The translations under genes and the position numbers were made by a program. The notes beneath the pieces are model-generated. The model worked only from the letters and a program-made list of their open reading frames with translations. It did no database searches and was not told the DNA's origin. From assembly GCA_007123015.1 (NCBI GenBank), contig SKSL01000102.1, positions 1-20,499 on the forward strand: DNA of 20,499 nt, read 5' to 3'. The DNA comes from Natronohydrobacter sp. Lineage in GTDB: Bacteria > Pseudomonadota > Alphaproteobacteria > Rhodobacterales > Rhodobacteraceae. Shown piece after piece: positions 13,988 through 20,499 of the stretch (within the stretch, counting starts at the first letter, position 1; the number at the start of each line of letters is the position of its first letter).

Positions 13988-15154
13988 ATGAGCGTCAAGG
14001 GTCTGGATGTGCTGGTTGTGGGCGGTGGTGTTGCAGGCATCGGTGCAGCGAGCGCTTTTGCGCAGCGCGGCGCGCAGGTGACGCTACTGGAACAGGCGGC
14101 TGATTTTCTTGAAGTCGGGGCCGGGTTGCAGATCAGCCCGAACGGGGCGCGGGTCATCGCGGCGCTGGGGCAGGGGGCGTCCCTTGACCAGCTGGGCACG
14201 CGCAGTCGGGCCGTCGTGCTGCGCAAGGGCGCGACCGGGGCAGAGGTGTTGCGCATGGCGCTGCCGCAGGATGGGCCTGGCTTTCATCTGATCCATCGCG
14301 CAGATCTGATCGAGGTGCTTCGCGGCGGTCTGACCGATGTCGAAACCCGTAAACTTGCGCGCGTGGTGGCGGTTGCGCCGGATGGGCCGCGCCCCTCGGT
14401 CTCGCTGGAAGACGGCGCGCAGCTCTCGGCCGATCTGGTGCTGGGTGCGGATGGCCTGCATTCGGTGATCCGTCCCGCGCTTGCTGCACAGCCTGCGCAA
14501 GCCCCGTTTTTCACAGGGCAAGTGGCGTGGCGCGCGTTGATCCCCTGCACCCCGGACGAAGCCCCGGAAGCGCAGGTCTTCATGGGGCCGGGGCGGCATC
14601 TGGTCAGCTATCCGCTGCGCAACGGGCGCTTGCGCAATATCGTTGCTGTCGAGGAACGCGCAGACTGGGCCGCCGAGGGTTGGAGCCATCCGGGCGACCC
14701 CGACGCTTTGCGCCATGCTTTTGCCGGGTTCGGGGGTCCCGTGCCCGACTGGCTTGCGCAGGTGGAAACGCTTTGGCTGTGGGGCCTGTTCCGGCACCCG
14801 GTGGCCGCGCGGTGGCATCGCGGTCAGGCGGCGATCCTGGGCGATGCGGCCCATCCGACGCTGCCCTTCATGGCCCAGGGTGCCAATCTCGCGCTCGAAG
14901 ATGCGTGGTCGCTGGCGCATGTGCTTGATGCAGCGCCGTCAGTCGCGGCAGGGCTGTCGGCGTGGCAGGACGCGCGCGCCCCCCGCGTCGCGCGCGTGAT
15001 CGAGGCCGCCAATCGCAACGCACGCAACTATCACTTGCGCCCCCCACTTGCCCCGCTTGCCCATTTGATCCTGCGCGCCACGGGCCATATCATGCCCGGA
15101 GCGCCCTTGCGTCAATTCGCCTGGATCTACGACCACGATGTCACGGCTGCGTGA
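13988..15154 (+). CDS. FAD-dependent monooxygenase (salicylate hydroxylase-like)
   Basis: This 388-residue group A flavoprotein hydroxylase uses NAD(P)H and oxygen. The N-terminal Rossmann motif VVGGGVAGIGAASAFAQRGA binds the ADP part of FAD and ends at the acidic LLEQ. A second FAD/NADPH motif, LVLGADGLHSVIR, lies near residues 157-169, and the third (GD) motif, AILGDAAHPTLPFMAQGANL, lies near 280-300. Overall it resembles the salicylate 1-monooxygenase branch, but the substrate cannot be assigned and no aromatic-degradation genes are nearby. The start at 13988 follows AAAGGG; the frame upstream runs through the dksA terminator and is not coding. Confidence 0.88.
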   Translation: MSVKGLDVLVVGGGVAGIGAASAFAQRGAQVTLLEQAADFLEVGAGLQISPNGARVIAALGQGASLDQLGTRSRAVVLRKGATGAEVLRMALPQDGPGFHLIHRADLIEVLRGGLTDVETRKLARVVAVAPDGPRPSVSLEDGAQLSADLVLGADGLHSVIRPALAAQPAQAPFFTGQVAWRALIPCTPDEAPEAQVFMGPGRHLVSYPLRNGRLRNIVAVEERADWAAEGWSHPGDPDALRHAFAGFGGPVPDWLAQVETLWLWGLFRHPVAARWHRGQAAILGDAAHPTLPFMAQGANLALEDAWSLAHVLDAAPSVAAGLSAWQDARAPRVARVIEAANRNARNYHLRPPLAPLAHLILRATGHIMPGAPLRQFAWIYDHDVTAA

Positions 15155-15212
15155 GCGCTGATGATCCCGGACAGCAGAAACCACATCTCAGACAGATGAG
15201 GATGGAAAGCAG

Positions 15213-15806
15213 ATGATGGAAATTGACCGCGATCAAATCGCCTTGCTGGTGTATCTGAGCATCTGGGGCATCGCCTTGATCGGGTACTTCCTGATTGCGC
15301 GCGTTCAGGGGCTTGGCCAGAGTTTGCGTCAGTTGATCCTTTGGGGGCTGATCATTGTCGGCGTCGCAGCTGGCTATGGCTTGTGGCAGGACATCGCCCA
15401 GCAAAACCGCGTGTCTGTCGTAACAGATGGCACGGTTGCGCTGCGCGCGGATCGCAATGGCCATTTTCACCTGACGCTCGGCGTGAATGGCGTCCCGGTC
15501 GATTTTCTGATTGATACGGGCGCGAGTGATCTGGTGTTGTCGCGGCAGGACGCGCTGCGCGCAGGGGTCGATCTGGACCAGCTGAATTTCCTTGGTCAGG
15601 CGATGACGGCCAATGGCATGGTCCGTTCCGCGCGTGTCACTTTGGAGGAGGTCGTGCTCAGCGCAGGAGACATGACGATCCGCGATCAGAATGTGACCGC
15701 GTCGGTCACAGATGGCGATCTGAACATCTCGCTTGCTGGCATGACCTATCTGCGCCGCTTCGCGCGGATCTCCATCGAAGGCGACCGGCTGATCCTTGAA
15801 CGCTGA
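15213..15806 (+). CDS. Membrane-anchored retropepsin-like aspartic protease (TIGR02281-like)
   Basis: The product has 197 residues. Two N-terminal membrane helices (about residues 10-29 and 41-58) are followed by a periplasmic single-lobe aspartic protease domain. The catalytic motif is IDTGASDLVLS, with Asp101. The hydrophobic-Gly partner motif may be in SLAGMTYLRRF near the C terminus. A single lobe implies that two subunits form the active site, as in retroviral proteases. Proteins of this clan AA group are conserved in alphaproteobacteria, but I know of no established substrate. GGAAAG precedes the tandem ATGs at 15213 and 15216. It lies 58 bases after the monooxygenase gene, probably cotranscribed. 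Confidence 0.88.
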   Translation: MMEIDRDQIALLVYLSIWGIALIGYFLIARVQGLGQSLRQLILWGLIIVGVAAGYGLWQDIAQQNRVSVVTDGTVALRADRNGHFHLTLGVNGVPVDFLIDTGASDLVLSRQDALRAGVDLDQLNFLGQAMTANGMVRSARVTLEEVVLSAGDMTIRDQNVTASVTDGDLNISLAGMTYLRRFARISIEGDRLILER

Positions 15807-15863
15807 TCCGCCTTGCCCCGTTCATCCTTGTAAAAATATCCTGTAGAATCGCCCGTGGGTAAA

Positions 15864-15880
15864 GCCCGTTTGCGACGGGC
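15864..15880 (+). terminator. Small GC-rich hairpin between the aspartic protease gene and trpB
   Basis: GCCCGT (15864-15869) pairs with ACGGGC (15875-15880) around TTGCG. No T-run follows, so termination is uncertain. It lies in the 146-base spacer that should also hold the trpB promoter, though I see no convincing hexamer pair there. Confidence 0.35.
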
Positions 15881-15952
15881 AAGGCACCATCCCTTGTCGC
15901 ACAGCGCAACCCACGCTAGACATAGCCAAAAGCGAAACACATGAGGCGCGCA

Positions 15953-17173
15953 ATGCCAGAAGACCTGATCAATTCCTTCCTGACAGTCCCGGATGAACAG
16001 GGGCGTTTCGGCATTTATGGCGGGCGGTTCGTGTCGGAAACGCTGATGCCGTTGATCCTCGATCTGGAAGCCGAATATGAGCGCGCCAAGACGGATCCGG
16101 GCTTCTGGGCGCAGATGGATGATCTGTGGACGCATTATGTGGGCCGTCCCTCGCCCTTGTATTTCGCCGAGCGCCTGACCGAACATTGCGGCGGCGCGAA
16201 GATCTATCTCAAGCGCGATGAGCTGAACCATACTGGCGCGCATAAGATCAACAATGTGCTGGGCCAGATCCTGCTTGCGATGCGCATGGGCAAGACCCGC
16301 ATCATCGCCGAAACCGGGGCCGGGCAGCATGGGGTGGCCACCGCGACAGTCTGCGCGCGCTTCGGGCTGAAATGCATCGTCTATATGGGCGCGCACGATG
16401 TCGAGCGGCAGGCCCCCAATGTGTTCCGGATGAAATTGCTTGGGGCCGAAGTGGTTCCTGTGAAATCCGGCCGCGGCACGCTGAAGGATGCGATGAATGA
16501 TGCGCTGCGCGACTGGGTGACCAATGTGCGCGACACGTTTTACTGCATCGGCACAGTCGCGGGTCCGCACCCCTATCCTGCGATGGTGCGCGATTTCCAG
16601 TCGATCATCGGCAAGGAAACCCGCGAACAGATCATGGCGCGCGAGGGGCGTCTGCCCGATACGATCATCGCCGCTATTGGCGGCGGATCCAATGCCATGG
16701 GCCTGTTCCACCCCTTCCTTGACGACAAGGACGTGCGCATCATCGGGGTCGAGGCCGGGGGGCGTGGTGTGGACGACCGGATGGAACATTGCGCCTCATT
16801 GACGGGTGGGCGTCCGGGCGTGCTGCATGGCAATCGGACCTATTTGTTGCAGGATGAAGATGGCCAGATTCTGGAAGGGCATTCGATTTCAGCGGGTCTG
16901 GATTATCCCGGTATCGGGCCCGAACATGCCTGGCTGAAGGATATGGGCCGCGCAGAATATGTCTCGATCACCGATGACGAGGCCCTGGCCGCATTTCAGA
17001 CCTGCTGCGCTCTGGAAGGGATCATTCCCGCGCTTGAGCCCTCTCATGCTTTGGCCCATGTCCTGAAAATCGCCCCAGACCTGCCTGCCGATCATTTGCT
17101 GGTCATGAATATGTGCGGTCGCGGCGATAAGGACATTTTCACGGTTGCTAAGCATCTGGGCTTTGAAATCTAA
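15953..17173 (+). CDS. trpB: Tryptophan synthase beta subunit
   Basis: This 406-residue PLP enzyme condenses indole with serine to form tryptophan, as the beta subunit of the alpha2-beta2 complex. The N terminus GRFGIYGGRFVSETLMP is typical. The PLP lysine is K98 in GAHKINN, the catalytic acid is E120 in AETGAGQHG, and the phosphate-binding GGGSN is at residues 243-247. The ATG at 15953 is preferred over 15941 because ATGAGG lies just before it and it gives the usual family length. Neither trpF nor trpA adjoins it, unlike many relatives. The long antisense open frame across it (15746-16789) is a codon-bias shadow. Confidence 0.97.
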   Translation: MPEDLINSFLTVPDEQGRFGIYGGRFVSETLMPLILDLEAEYERAKTDPGFWAQMDDLWTHYVGRPSPLYFAERLTEHCGGAKIYLKRDELNHTGAHKINNVLGQILLAMRMGKTRIIAETGAGQHGVATATVCARFGLKCIVYMGAHDVERQAPNVFRMKLLGAEVVPVKSGRGTLKDAMNDALRDWVTNVRDTFYCIGTVAGPHPYPAMVRDFQSIIGKETREQIMAREGRLPDTIIAAIGGGSNAMGLFHPFLDDKDVRIIGVEAGGRGVDDRMEHCASLTGGRPGVLHGNRTYLLQDEDGQILEGHSISAGLDYPGIGPEHAWLKDMGRAEYVSITDDEALAAFQTCCALEGIIPALEPSHALAHVLKIAPDLPADHLLVMNMCGRGDKDIFTVAKHLGFEI

Positions 17174-17174
17174 G

Positions 17175-17192
17175 CATAAACTTTAGTTTATG
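17175..17192. repeat. AT-rich inverted repeat just after trpB
   Basis: CATAAAC (17175-17181) and GTTTATG (17186-17192) form a perfect 7-base inverted repeat around TTTA, two bases after the trpB stop. ATAAACT recurs at 17200-17206. The AT-rich stem has no T-tail and would be a poor terminator, so it may be a protein-binding site upstream of the candidate RNA. Confidence 0.5.
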
Positions 17193-17216
17193 GGCTGAAT
17201 ATAAACTCTTTCTGGA

Positions 17217-17502
17217 TAGAATACACAACGGCATCCGCATACTCAGTGCTTGGCAGACGGGGTTCCGTCGTTAGTCCAGGTTTGTAAATCGTACTTCAGG
17301 GATCGTTGTGCCGAACCAGCGAACCCAGGCGACTGAGAGTTTTGATCATGAGCGTTTCTTGCGTGACTCAGTTGCCATCGCAGGCTTCGGTGTCCGGTGA
17401 AGGGCGTCTGCCTTGACCCAATGGCGCCAACAGCTGTGTATGTGTAACGAGTGTCAGAAGTTCACCGCATCCCGCACCTATGATGCGGGATGCGGTTTTT
17501 TT
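17217..17502 (+). ncRNA. Candidate structured non-coding RNA or leader
   Basis: No credible protein frame exists between trpB and the next gene, yet the region ends in an excellent terminator 290 bases beyond trpB. Three further stems can be drawn: 17249-17280 (CTTGG/CCAGG enclosing GACGG-GGTT-CCGTC), 17329-17375 (GCGACTGAG with CTCAGTTGC, one G-U pair) and 17380-17411 (GCAGGC/GTCTGC). A possible -10 (TAGAAT, 17217-17222) would start transcription near 17229, though its -35 is poor. I do not recognise it as 6S, SRP, tmRNA or RNase P RNA. It could be an independent sRNA, a long trpB 3' UTR, or a leader for the gene at 17529. Confidence 0.4.
17464..17502 (+). terminator. Strong intrinsic terminator
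   Basis: ACCGCATCCCGCA (17464-17476) pairs perfectly with TGCGGGATGCGGT (17484-17496) around a 7-base loop, followed by seven Ts (17496-17502). It is among the strongest terminators in the window. It lies only 26 bases before the next start codon and 290 bases after the trpB stop. Confidence 0.95.
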
Positions 17503-17528
17503 GACATCCTGACAGATTTGACTGCAGC
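17503..17528 (+). other. Very short spacer without a Shine-Dalgarno sequence
   Basis: Only 26 bases separate the terminator T-run from the ATG at 17529. They contain no AGGAG-like sequence. Two TTGAC hexamers (17501-17506 and 17518-17523) could be -35 elements, but no -10 follows at the right distance. How the downstream gene is transcribed and translated is therefore unclear. Confidence 0.5.
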
Positions 17529-17891
17529 ATGAGCCGGTTGCGCATCTGTTTCCAGCGCGTCACGCAACTATTTGCTTTGCTATTGTTGCTGGCAACGAAA
17601 CCGCTTATCGCAGAAGAGCATCGGATCACTCCCCAGATGGTCAGCGCTGCGCTGGAAGCCCAAGGCTATACGATCGCTTCCCATACCCGTACTTTGCTCG
17701 GGCGCGTAAGGTTCGTGGCTTCGAAAGATTTGATCTGGCGTGAAATTGTACTGGATCTTTCAACCGGGCAGATCCTGCGCGATTATGCGGTGACGTTCAG
17801 CCCGGCTGAAGCCCCGAACCCCGAGAGTACCGACATGCCGCGTGGCGGGACAGTGATCGTCGACACTGAATTTCCGGGCGCAGGGGGCTGA
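17529..17891 (+). CDS. Exported PepSY-like small protein
   Basis: The product has 120 residues. It carries a Sec-type signal sequence (basic MSRLRICFQR, then the hydrophobic run LFALLLLLATKPLIA) with possible cleavage before EEHR. The mature part, ITPQMVSAALEAQGYTIASH, then RVRFVASKDLIWREIVLDLSTGQILRDYAV, has the alpha-beta layout of PepSY domains, in which a helix precedes a strand pair and ends in a 'GQILRD' turn. PepSY domains often inhibit proteases or sense cell-envelope state. No ribosome-binding site precedes the ATG, and an in-frame stop at 17502-17504 rules out starts further upstream. It is followed at 57 bases by a membrane-bound LuxR-type regulator and may be its periplasmic partner (inference). 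Confidence 0.7.
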   Translation: MSRLRICFQRVTQLFALLLLLATKPLIAEEHRITPQMVSAALEAQGYTIASHTRTLLGRVRFVASKDLIWREIVLDLSTGQILRDYAVTFSPAEAPNPESTDMPRGGTVIVDTEFPGAGG

Positions 17892-17948
17892 GATGCTGCG
17901 AAGCCCGCGCCAGAGCAAGACACCAGAGCCGCACGAAAGGGAGGGGTC

Positions 17949-18473
17949 GTGACGCTCAAAATCCTGATATTGATTATGGTCATTGTACAAGCCGTTGGCG
18001 CGTTGTTCTTCATCAGCGATATCGCGATGTCCGTTCTGGGCATTGAGCGGCAACCGATTGACTGGCAGTTGCGCGAATTCATGGAAATCGGGGCAGCTGT
18101 CGCATTGCTGATCGGTCTGGTGCTGTCTGGGGTGCTGCTGGCGCAATCCCAGGCCCGGCTGGGTCGTGCTGAAGCGCAATTGCGCCGTGCCTCTGGCGCT
18201 TTCATGGAAGTGCTGGAAAGCCATTTCATGCAATGGCGCCTGACCCCTGCTGAGCGTGATGTGGCGTTTTTCGTGCTCAAGGGGTTCTCGATTGCCGAGA
18301 TTGCCTCGTTTCGCAAGACATCAGAGGGCACCGTCAAAGCCCAGACCAATGCAATCTATCGCAAGGCCGGGGTCAGTGGCCGCGGGCAGTTGATGAGCGT
18401 TTTCATTGATGATCTGCTGGCCGATGACCTGGCGCAGAAACCCGCCAACGGTCGCGACACCAGCGCCGATTAG
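17949..18473 (+). CDS. Membrane-anchored LuxR-type helix-turn-helix regulator
   Basis: The product has 174 residues and starts with GTG, preceded by GGGAGGGG. Two membrane helices (about residues 3-29 and 46-67) flank a short loop likely in the periplasm. A coiled-coil-like linker follows (AQSQARLGRAEAQLRRASGAFMEVLE). The C-terminal LuxR/GerE DNA-binding domain (~residues 97-160) has the signature LTPAERDVAFFVLKGFSIAEIASFRKTSEGTVKAQTNAIYRKAGVSGRGQL. A DNA-binding domain fixed to the membrane suggests direct one-component signalling from the envelope. The target genes are unknown; the PepSY-like gene upstream is the obvious candidate partner or target. Confidence 0.88.
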   Translation: MTLKILILIMVIVQAVGALFFISDIAMSVLGIERQPIDWQLREFMEIGAAVALLIGLVLSGVLLAQSQARLGRAEAQLRRASGAFMEVLESHFMQWRLTPAERDVAFFVLKGFSIAEIASFRKTSEGTVKAQTNAIYRKAGVSGRGQLMSVFIDDLLADDLAQKPANGRDTSAD

Positions 18474-18488
18474 CGCATGGGTCTTTTC

Positions 18489-18513
18489 GCAAGGCCCCCT
18501 GCAACCGCCTTGC
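18489..18513. terminator. Possible hairpin between converging genes
   Basis: GCAAGGC (18489-18495) and GCCTTGC (18507-18513) are perfect inverted copies around an 11-base loop. There is no T-run on the plus strand, and the loop is large. Its position between the converging regulator and TRIC genes is the main support. Confidence 0.35.
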
Positions 18514-18535
18514 ATCGCCACGCTCGCGGTCCCGT

Positions 18536-19159
18536 CTAGGCTCTGGGTGGACGGCTTTTGTACACTGGCAGGCACCAGCCATGGAGCATCGAACCCGCCC
18601 GAAGCGCGAATGTCAGCATCCCGCAGCCCAGTAATGTCAGCAGCATGGACTCAGTGACCATCGAGACCGCCAAAGCCCCAAGCGCGCCGCTCAGCGCCGC
18701 CGTCGCGTATAGCTCGCCTTTCTTCAGCACCAAGGGCAGTTCATTGCAGACGACATCGCGCATCAGCCCCCCGAATGTGCCGGTCGCCACCCCCATGATC
18801 AGCACAATCGGCCAGCTTTGCCCCATGCCCATCGCGACTCCGACGCCTGCAGGAACCGCGACACCAAGCGCCAGCGCGTCCAGCCATTCCAACGCCCGAA
18901 GCCGCGATTCCAGCAGATGCGCTGTGAAAAACACCAGCACTGCCGCAAGCGAGGCCGACAGGATCATCCCCGGATCCGCCACCCAGAACACTTGATCACG
19001 ATTCAGGATCACATCGCGAAGTGTGCCGCCGCCGACTGCAGTCAGACAGGCGAGAAAGACGAAGCCCACAATATCCAGCTGCGCCCGACTGGCGGCCAGC
19101 GCGCCGGTCAGTCCGAAAATGAAGACGGACGCGTAATCTAGCCCTTGCAACAGGCTCAT
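18536..19159 (-). CDS. Trimeric intracellular cation channel (TRIC/UPF0126) family protein
   Basis: This 207-residue inner-membrane protein has about seven predicted membrane helices arranged as two similar halves. Each half carries the family glycine-Arg-Asp motif: AVGGGTLRDVILNRDQVFWV in the first and GTFGGLMRDVVCNELPLVLK in the second. Bacterial TRIC channels are trimeric potassium-conducting pores; E. coli YicG is a related protein. The start codon overlaps the rnhA stop by 4 bases (ATGA), so it is the last gene of the gst-rnhA operon. The ion carried by this particular protein is not evident. Confidence 0.92.
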   Translation of the reverse strand: MSLLQGLDYASVFIFGLTGALAASRAQLDIVGFVFLACLTAVGGGTLRDVILNRDQVFWVADPGMILSASLAAVLVFFTAHLLESRLRALEWLDALALGVAVPAGVGVAMGMGQSWPIVLIMGVATGTFGGLMRDVVCNELPLVLKKGELYATAALSGALGALAVSMVTESMLLTLLGCGMLTFALRAGSMLHGWCLPVYKSRPPRA

Positions 19160-19617
19160 GTTCTGGCCGCTTTGTAAGGGGCCATGCCTTCCCGCGCCAA
19201 TTCGTCCGCGCGTTCATTCTCGGGATGGCCCGCATGGCCCTTGACCCATTCCCATGTCACCTGGTGCTGCGCCTGCGCGGCCTCCAGCCGCTGCCATAGC
19301 TCGACATTCTTGACCGGCTTCTTGCCTGCAGTGCGCCAACCATTGCGCTTCCAGCCATGGATCCAGCTTGTGACCCCGTTTTTCACATAGGCGCTGTCAG
19401 TGACAATCGTGATCGTGCTCGGCTGGCGCAGCGTTTCCAGCGCGGTGATCGCGGCCATCAGCTCCATGCGATTGTTTGTGGTCTCGGCCTCGCCGCCCGA
19501 AAGCTCGCGTTCCTTGACGACCTCGCCCCCGCGCATGGCGCGCATCAGGACACCCCAGCCCCCCGGGCCGGGATTGCCGGAACAGGCCCCGTCCGTGTAG
19601 GCGATCAGCTCAGTCAT
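19156..19617 (-). CDS. rnhA: Ribonuclease HI
   Basis: This 153-residue enzyme cuts the RNA strand of RNA-DNA hybrids, removing R-loops and replication primers. All four catalytic acidic residues are present: D9 (YTDGACSGNPGPGGWG), E52 (TTNNRMELMA), D74 (VTDSAYV) and D138 (ENERADELA). The active-site histidine is H128 in KGHAGHPEN. Length matches E. coli RNase HI. The longer upstream frame overlaps the GST gene and was trimmed to MTELIAYTDG. The start lies inside the GST 3' end (8-base overlap) and the stop overlaps the TRIC start. Confidence 0.97.
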   Translation of the reverse strand: MTELIAYTDGACSGNPGPGGWGVLMRAMRGGEVVKERELSGGEAETTNNRMELMAAITALETLRQPSTITIVTDSAYVKNGVTSWIHGWKRNGWRTAGKKPVKNVELWQRLEAAQAQHQVTWEWVKGHAGHPENERADELAREGMAPYKAART

Positions 19618-20215
19618 CCAGGCCAACATAGCCGGGCAGGGCAGCCACGCGCGCAAGCCAGTTGCGCAGGGCCGGGAAGGGGGCCAGGTCAAAACCGCCA
19701 AGCGTTTCGGCCGTATGTGTGTAGGCGTAAAGGCAAATATCCGCGAGGCTCGGGCCATCACCCACCAGCCAGTCGCGCCTTGCCAGATGATCATCCATGA
19801 TCTTGAGAATGGCGTGACCGCGCTCCAGCAGTTCCGCCAGCCCCTCAGGCGTTGCCTGTGCCTTGCGATGTGGATAGGTCAAGAGTGCCGCGCGGACTGC
19901 GATCACGCTTTCATGCTGGTTCTGCTCCCAGAACATCCAGGACAGCATCTGCACATGGTCCAGCGCATCAGCTGGCACGAACCGCGTGTCGCGTCCCAGA
20001 TGGCACAGGATCGCATTTGATTCGGGCAGCAGCGTGCCGTCCTCCAGCTCCAGCACCGGGGCCTTGCCGAAGGGCAGTTTACCCTCTGCCTTGGCCTGGA
20101 TCAGCGTCTCCCAGCCATATTCGACATGGATCAATTCGACCTTCAGCCCCGAAAGTGCCAGCAGCAGCCGCACTTTATAGCTGTTCCCGGATGAGGGCAT
20201 ATTGAAAAGTCGCAT
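19610..20215 (-). CDS. Glutathione S-transferase family protein
   Basis: This 201-residue cytoplasmic protein has an N-terminal thioredoxin-fold domain (MRLFNMPSSGNSYKVRLLLA). It includes the conserved cis-proline strand APVLELEDGTLLPESNAILCHLG, where the ES pair binds the gamma-glutamyl group of glutathione. The C-terminal helical domain ends in WLVGDGPSLADICLYAYTHTA, with the N-capping S-x-x-D motif of GSTs. The substrate is unknown. The ATG at 20215 gives the usual family start; another ATG at 20221 is two codons earlier. Cysteine or serine catalysis at residues 9-12 (SSGNS) is possible but not shown. Confidence 0.92.
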   Translation of the reverse strand: MRLFNMPSSGNSYKVRLLLALSGLKVELIHVEYGWETLIQAKAEGKLPFGKAPVLELEDGTLLPESNAILCHLGRDTRFVPADALDHVQMLSWMFWEQNQHESVIAVRAALLTYPHRKAQATPEGLAELLERGHAILKIMDDHLARRDWLVGDGPSLADICLYAYTHTAETLGGFDLAPFPALRNWLARVAALPGYVGLDD

Positions 20216-20244
20216 GGCCATTCCCCGCTTGGATCGCAAAAGGC

Positions 20245-20499
20245 TTAGCCCAGCCACAGCCCCAAGGCCAGCGCTACCAGAACCCCTGCTGTCAGGATCA
20301 ACCGCAAGCGCATCCACCAGGCTGGGGCAAGCCCCCAGAAGGCAAATTGCCAATCAAGGCGCAGCAATGCCAGATAGCCCACCAGCAATGCACTCAGGGC
20401 TTGCGACGGACCGCCGCCGACCATGAAAAACACCCATAGCGCAGGCAGCACCGATAGTGCATACCCTGCGAGGCGGTTCTCGGCGCCCTGTGCAGCGAA
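20245..20499 (-). CDS. DUF3429 domain-containing membrane protein (5' end outside the window)
   Basis: The frame is open to the right edge of the window, so 84 residues of the C-terminal part are visible and the start is missing. Four hydrophobic segments can be seen. The visible sequence runs ENRLAGYALSVLPALWVFF, then SALLVGYLALLRLDWQFAFW, then AWWMRLRLILTAGVLVALA. The YALSVLP motif and the tryptophan-rich loop fit DUF3429, small alphaproteobacterial inner-membrane proteins of unknown function. The gene ends 29 bases before the GST start and probably heads this operon. Confidence 0.8.
   Translation of the reverse strand, partial: FAAQGAENRLAGYALSVLPALWVFFMVGGGPSQALSALLVGYLALLRLDWQFAFWGLAPAWWMRLRLILTAGVLVALALGLWLG

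Noticed and set aside
15746..16789. 347-residue open frame antisense to trpB
   Set aside because: It lies wholly opposite trpB and the end of the aspartic protease gene, has no family signature or ribosome-binding site, and is explained by GC-rich codon bias.
17304..17357. 17-residue minus-strand frame starting MIKTLSRLG inside the non-coding region, considered as a transposase remnant
   Set aside because: It is too short and without a ribosome-binding site. No inverted terminal repeats or further transposase fragments are visible around it.
17217..17502. Assignment of the non-coding region as 6S RNA
   Set aside because: I could not find the single long stem with a central open bubble; the region forms several separate hairpins and is longer than usual for alphaproteobacterial 6S RNA.

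Overview
The window is a stretch of alphaproteobacterial chromosome, most likely from the Rhodobacteraceae. The grounds are the high G+C coding style, an RpoHII-type sigma-32 factor, a DksA that lacks most zinc-finger cysteines, the DUF2125, DUF2927 and DUF3429 proteins, and a clan AA (TIGR02281-like) aspartic protease. The genus cannot be fixed from the sequence. I see no insertion sequence, prophage, CRISPR array, tRNA or rRNA. Most of the content is core chromosome.

Layout, left to right. Bases 1-4224: the 3' end of valS; a MarR-type regulator with a C-terminal cysteine cluster, transcribed away from an RpoHII-like sigma factor; a VanZ-like protein; and a DUF2125 envelope protein whose 3' end overlaps the VanZ gene tail to tail. 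Bases 4292-5840: a ChaC-type gamma-glutamylcyclotransferase, an 85-residue protein of unknown role behind a long leader, and FtsB of the divisome. Bases 5949-8615: pgk with a small two-helix membrane protein on the minus strand, divergent from two overlapping cyclophilin genes, the second of which is membrane-anchored or exported. Bases 8688-9074: a secreted DUF4168 protein.

Bases 9217-13236 hold a tight five-gene minus-strand operon: MoxR AAA+ ATPase, GNAT acetyltransferase, DUF2927 lipoprotein, a 54-residue membrane protein short enough to be missed by annotation, and a CoxE-like VWA protein. Junctions are 1 nt, a 4-nt overlap, 14 nt and 7 nt. MoxR and VWA proteins commonly form chaperone pairs, so the three genes between them may belong to the same machine. 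Divergent from this operon are dksA, an FAD monooxygenase gene, the aspartic protease gene and trpB (13488-17173).

Between trpB and the next gene is a 355-nt non-coding stretch that ends in a near-ideal intrinsic terminator and can form several hairpins. It is the best candidate here for something undescribed: a small RNA, or a leader controlling the pair that follows, which is an exported PepSY-like protein and a membrane-anchored LuxR-type regulator. The right end (18536-20499) is a minus-strand operon of DUF3429 (partial), glutathione S-transferase, RNase HI and a TRIC/UPF0126 channel, with overlapping or closely spaced genes.

Start codons were moved inward from the longest frame wherever a Shine-Dalgarno sequence or family length favoured it. 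Promoter and operator calls come from reading motifs by eye and are of low confidence. The hairpin terminators are much firmer.
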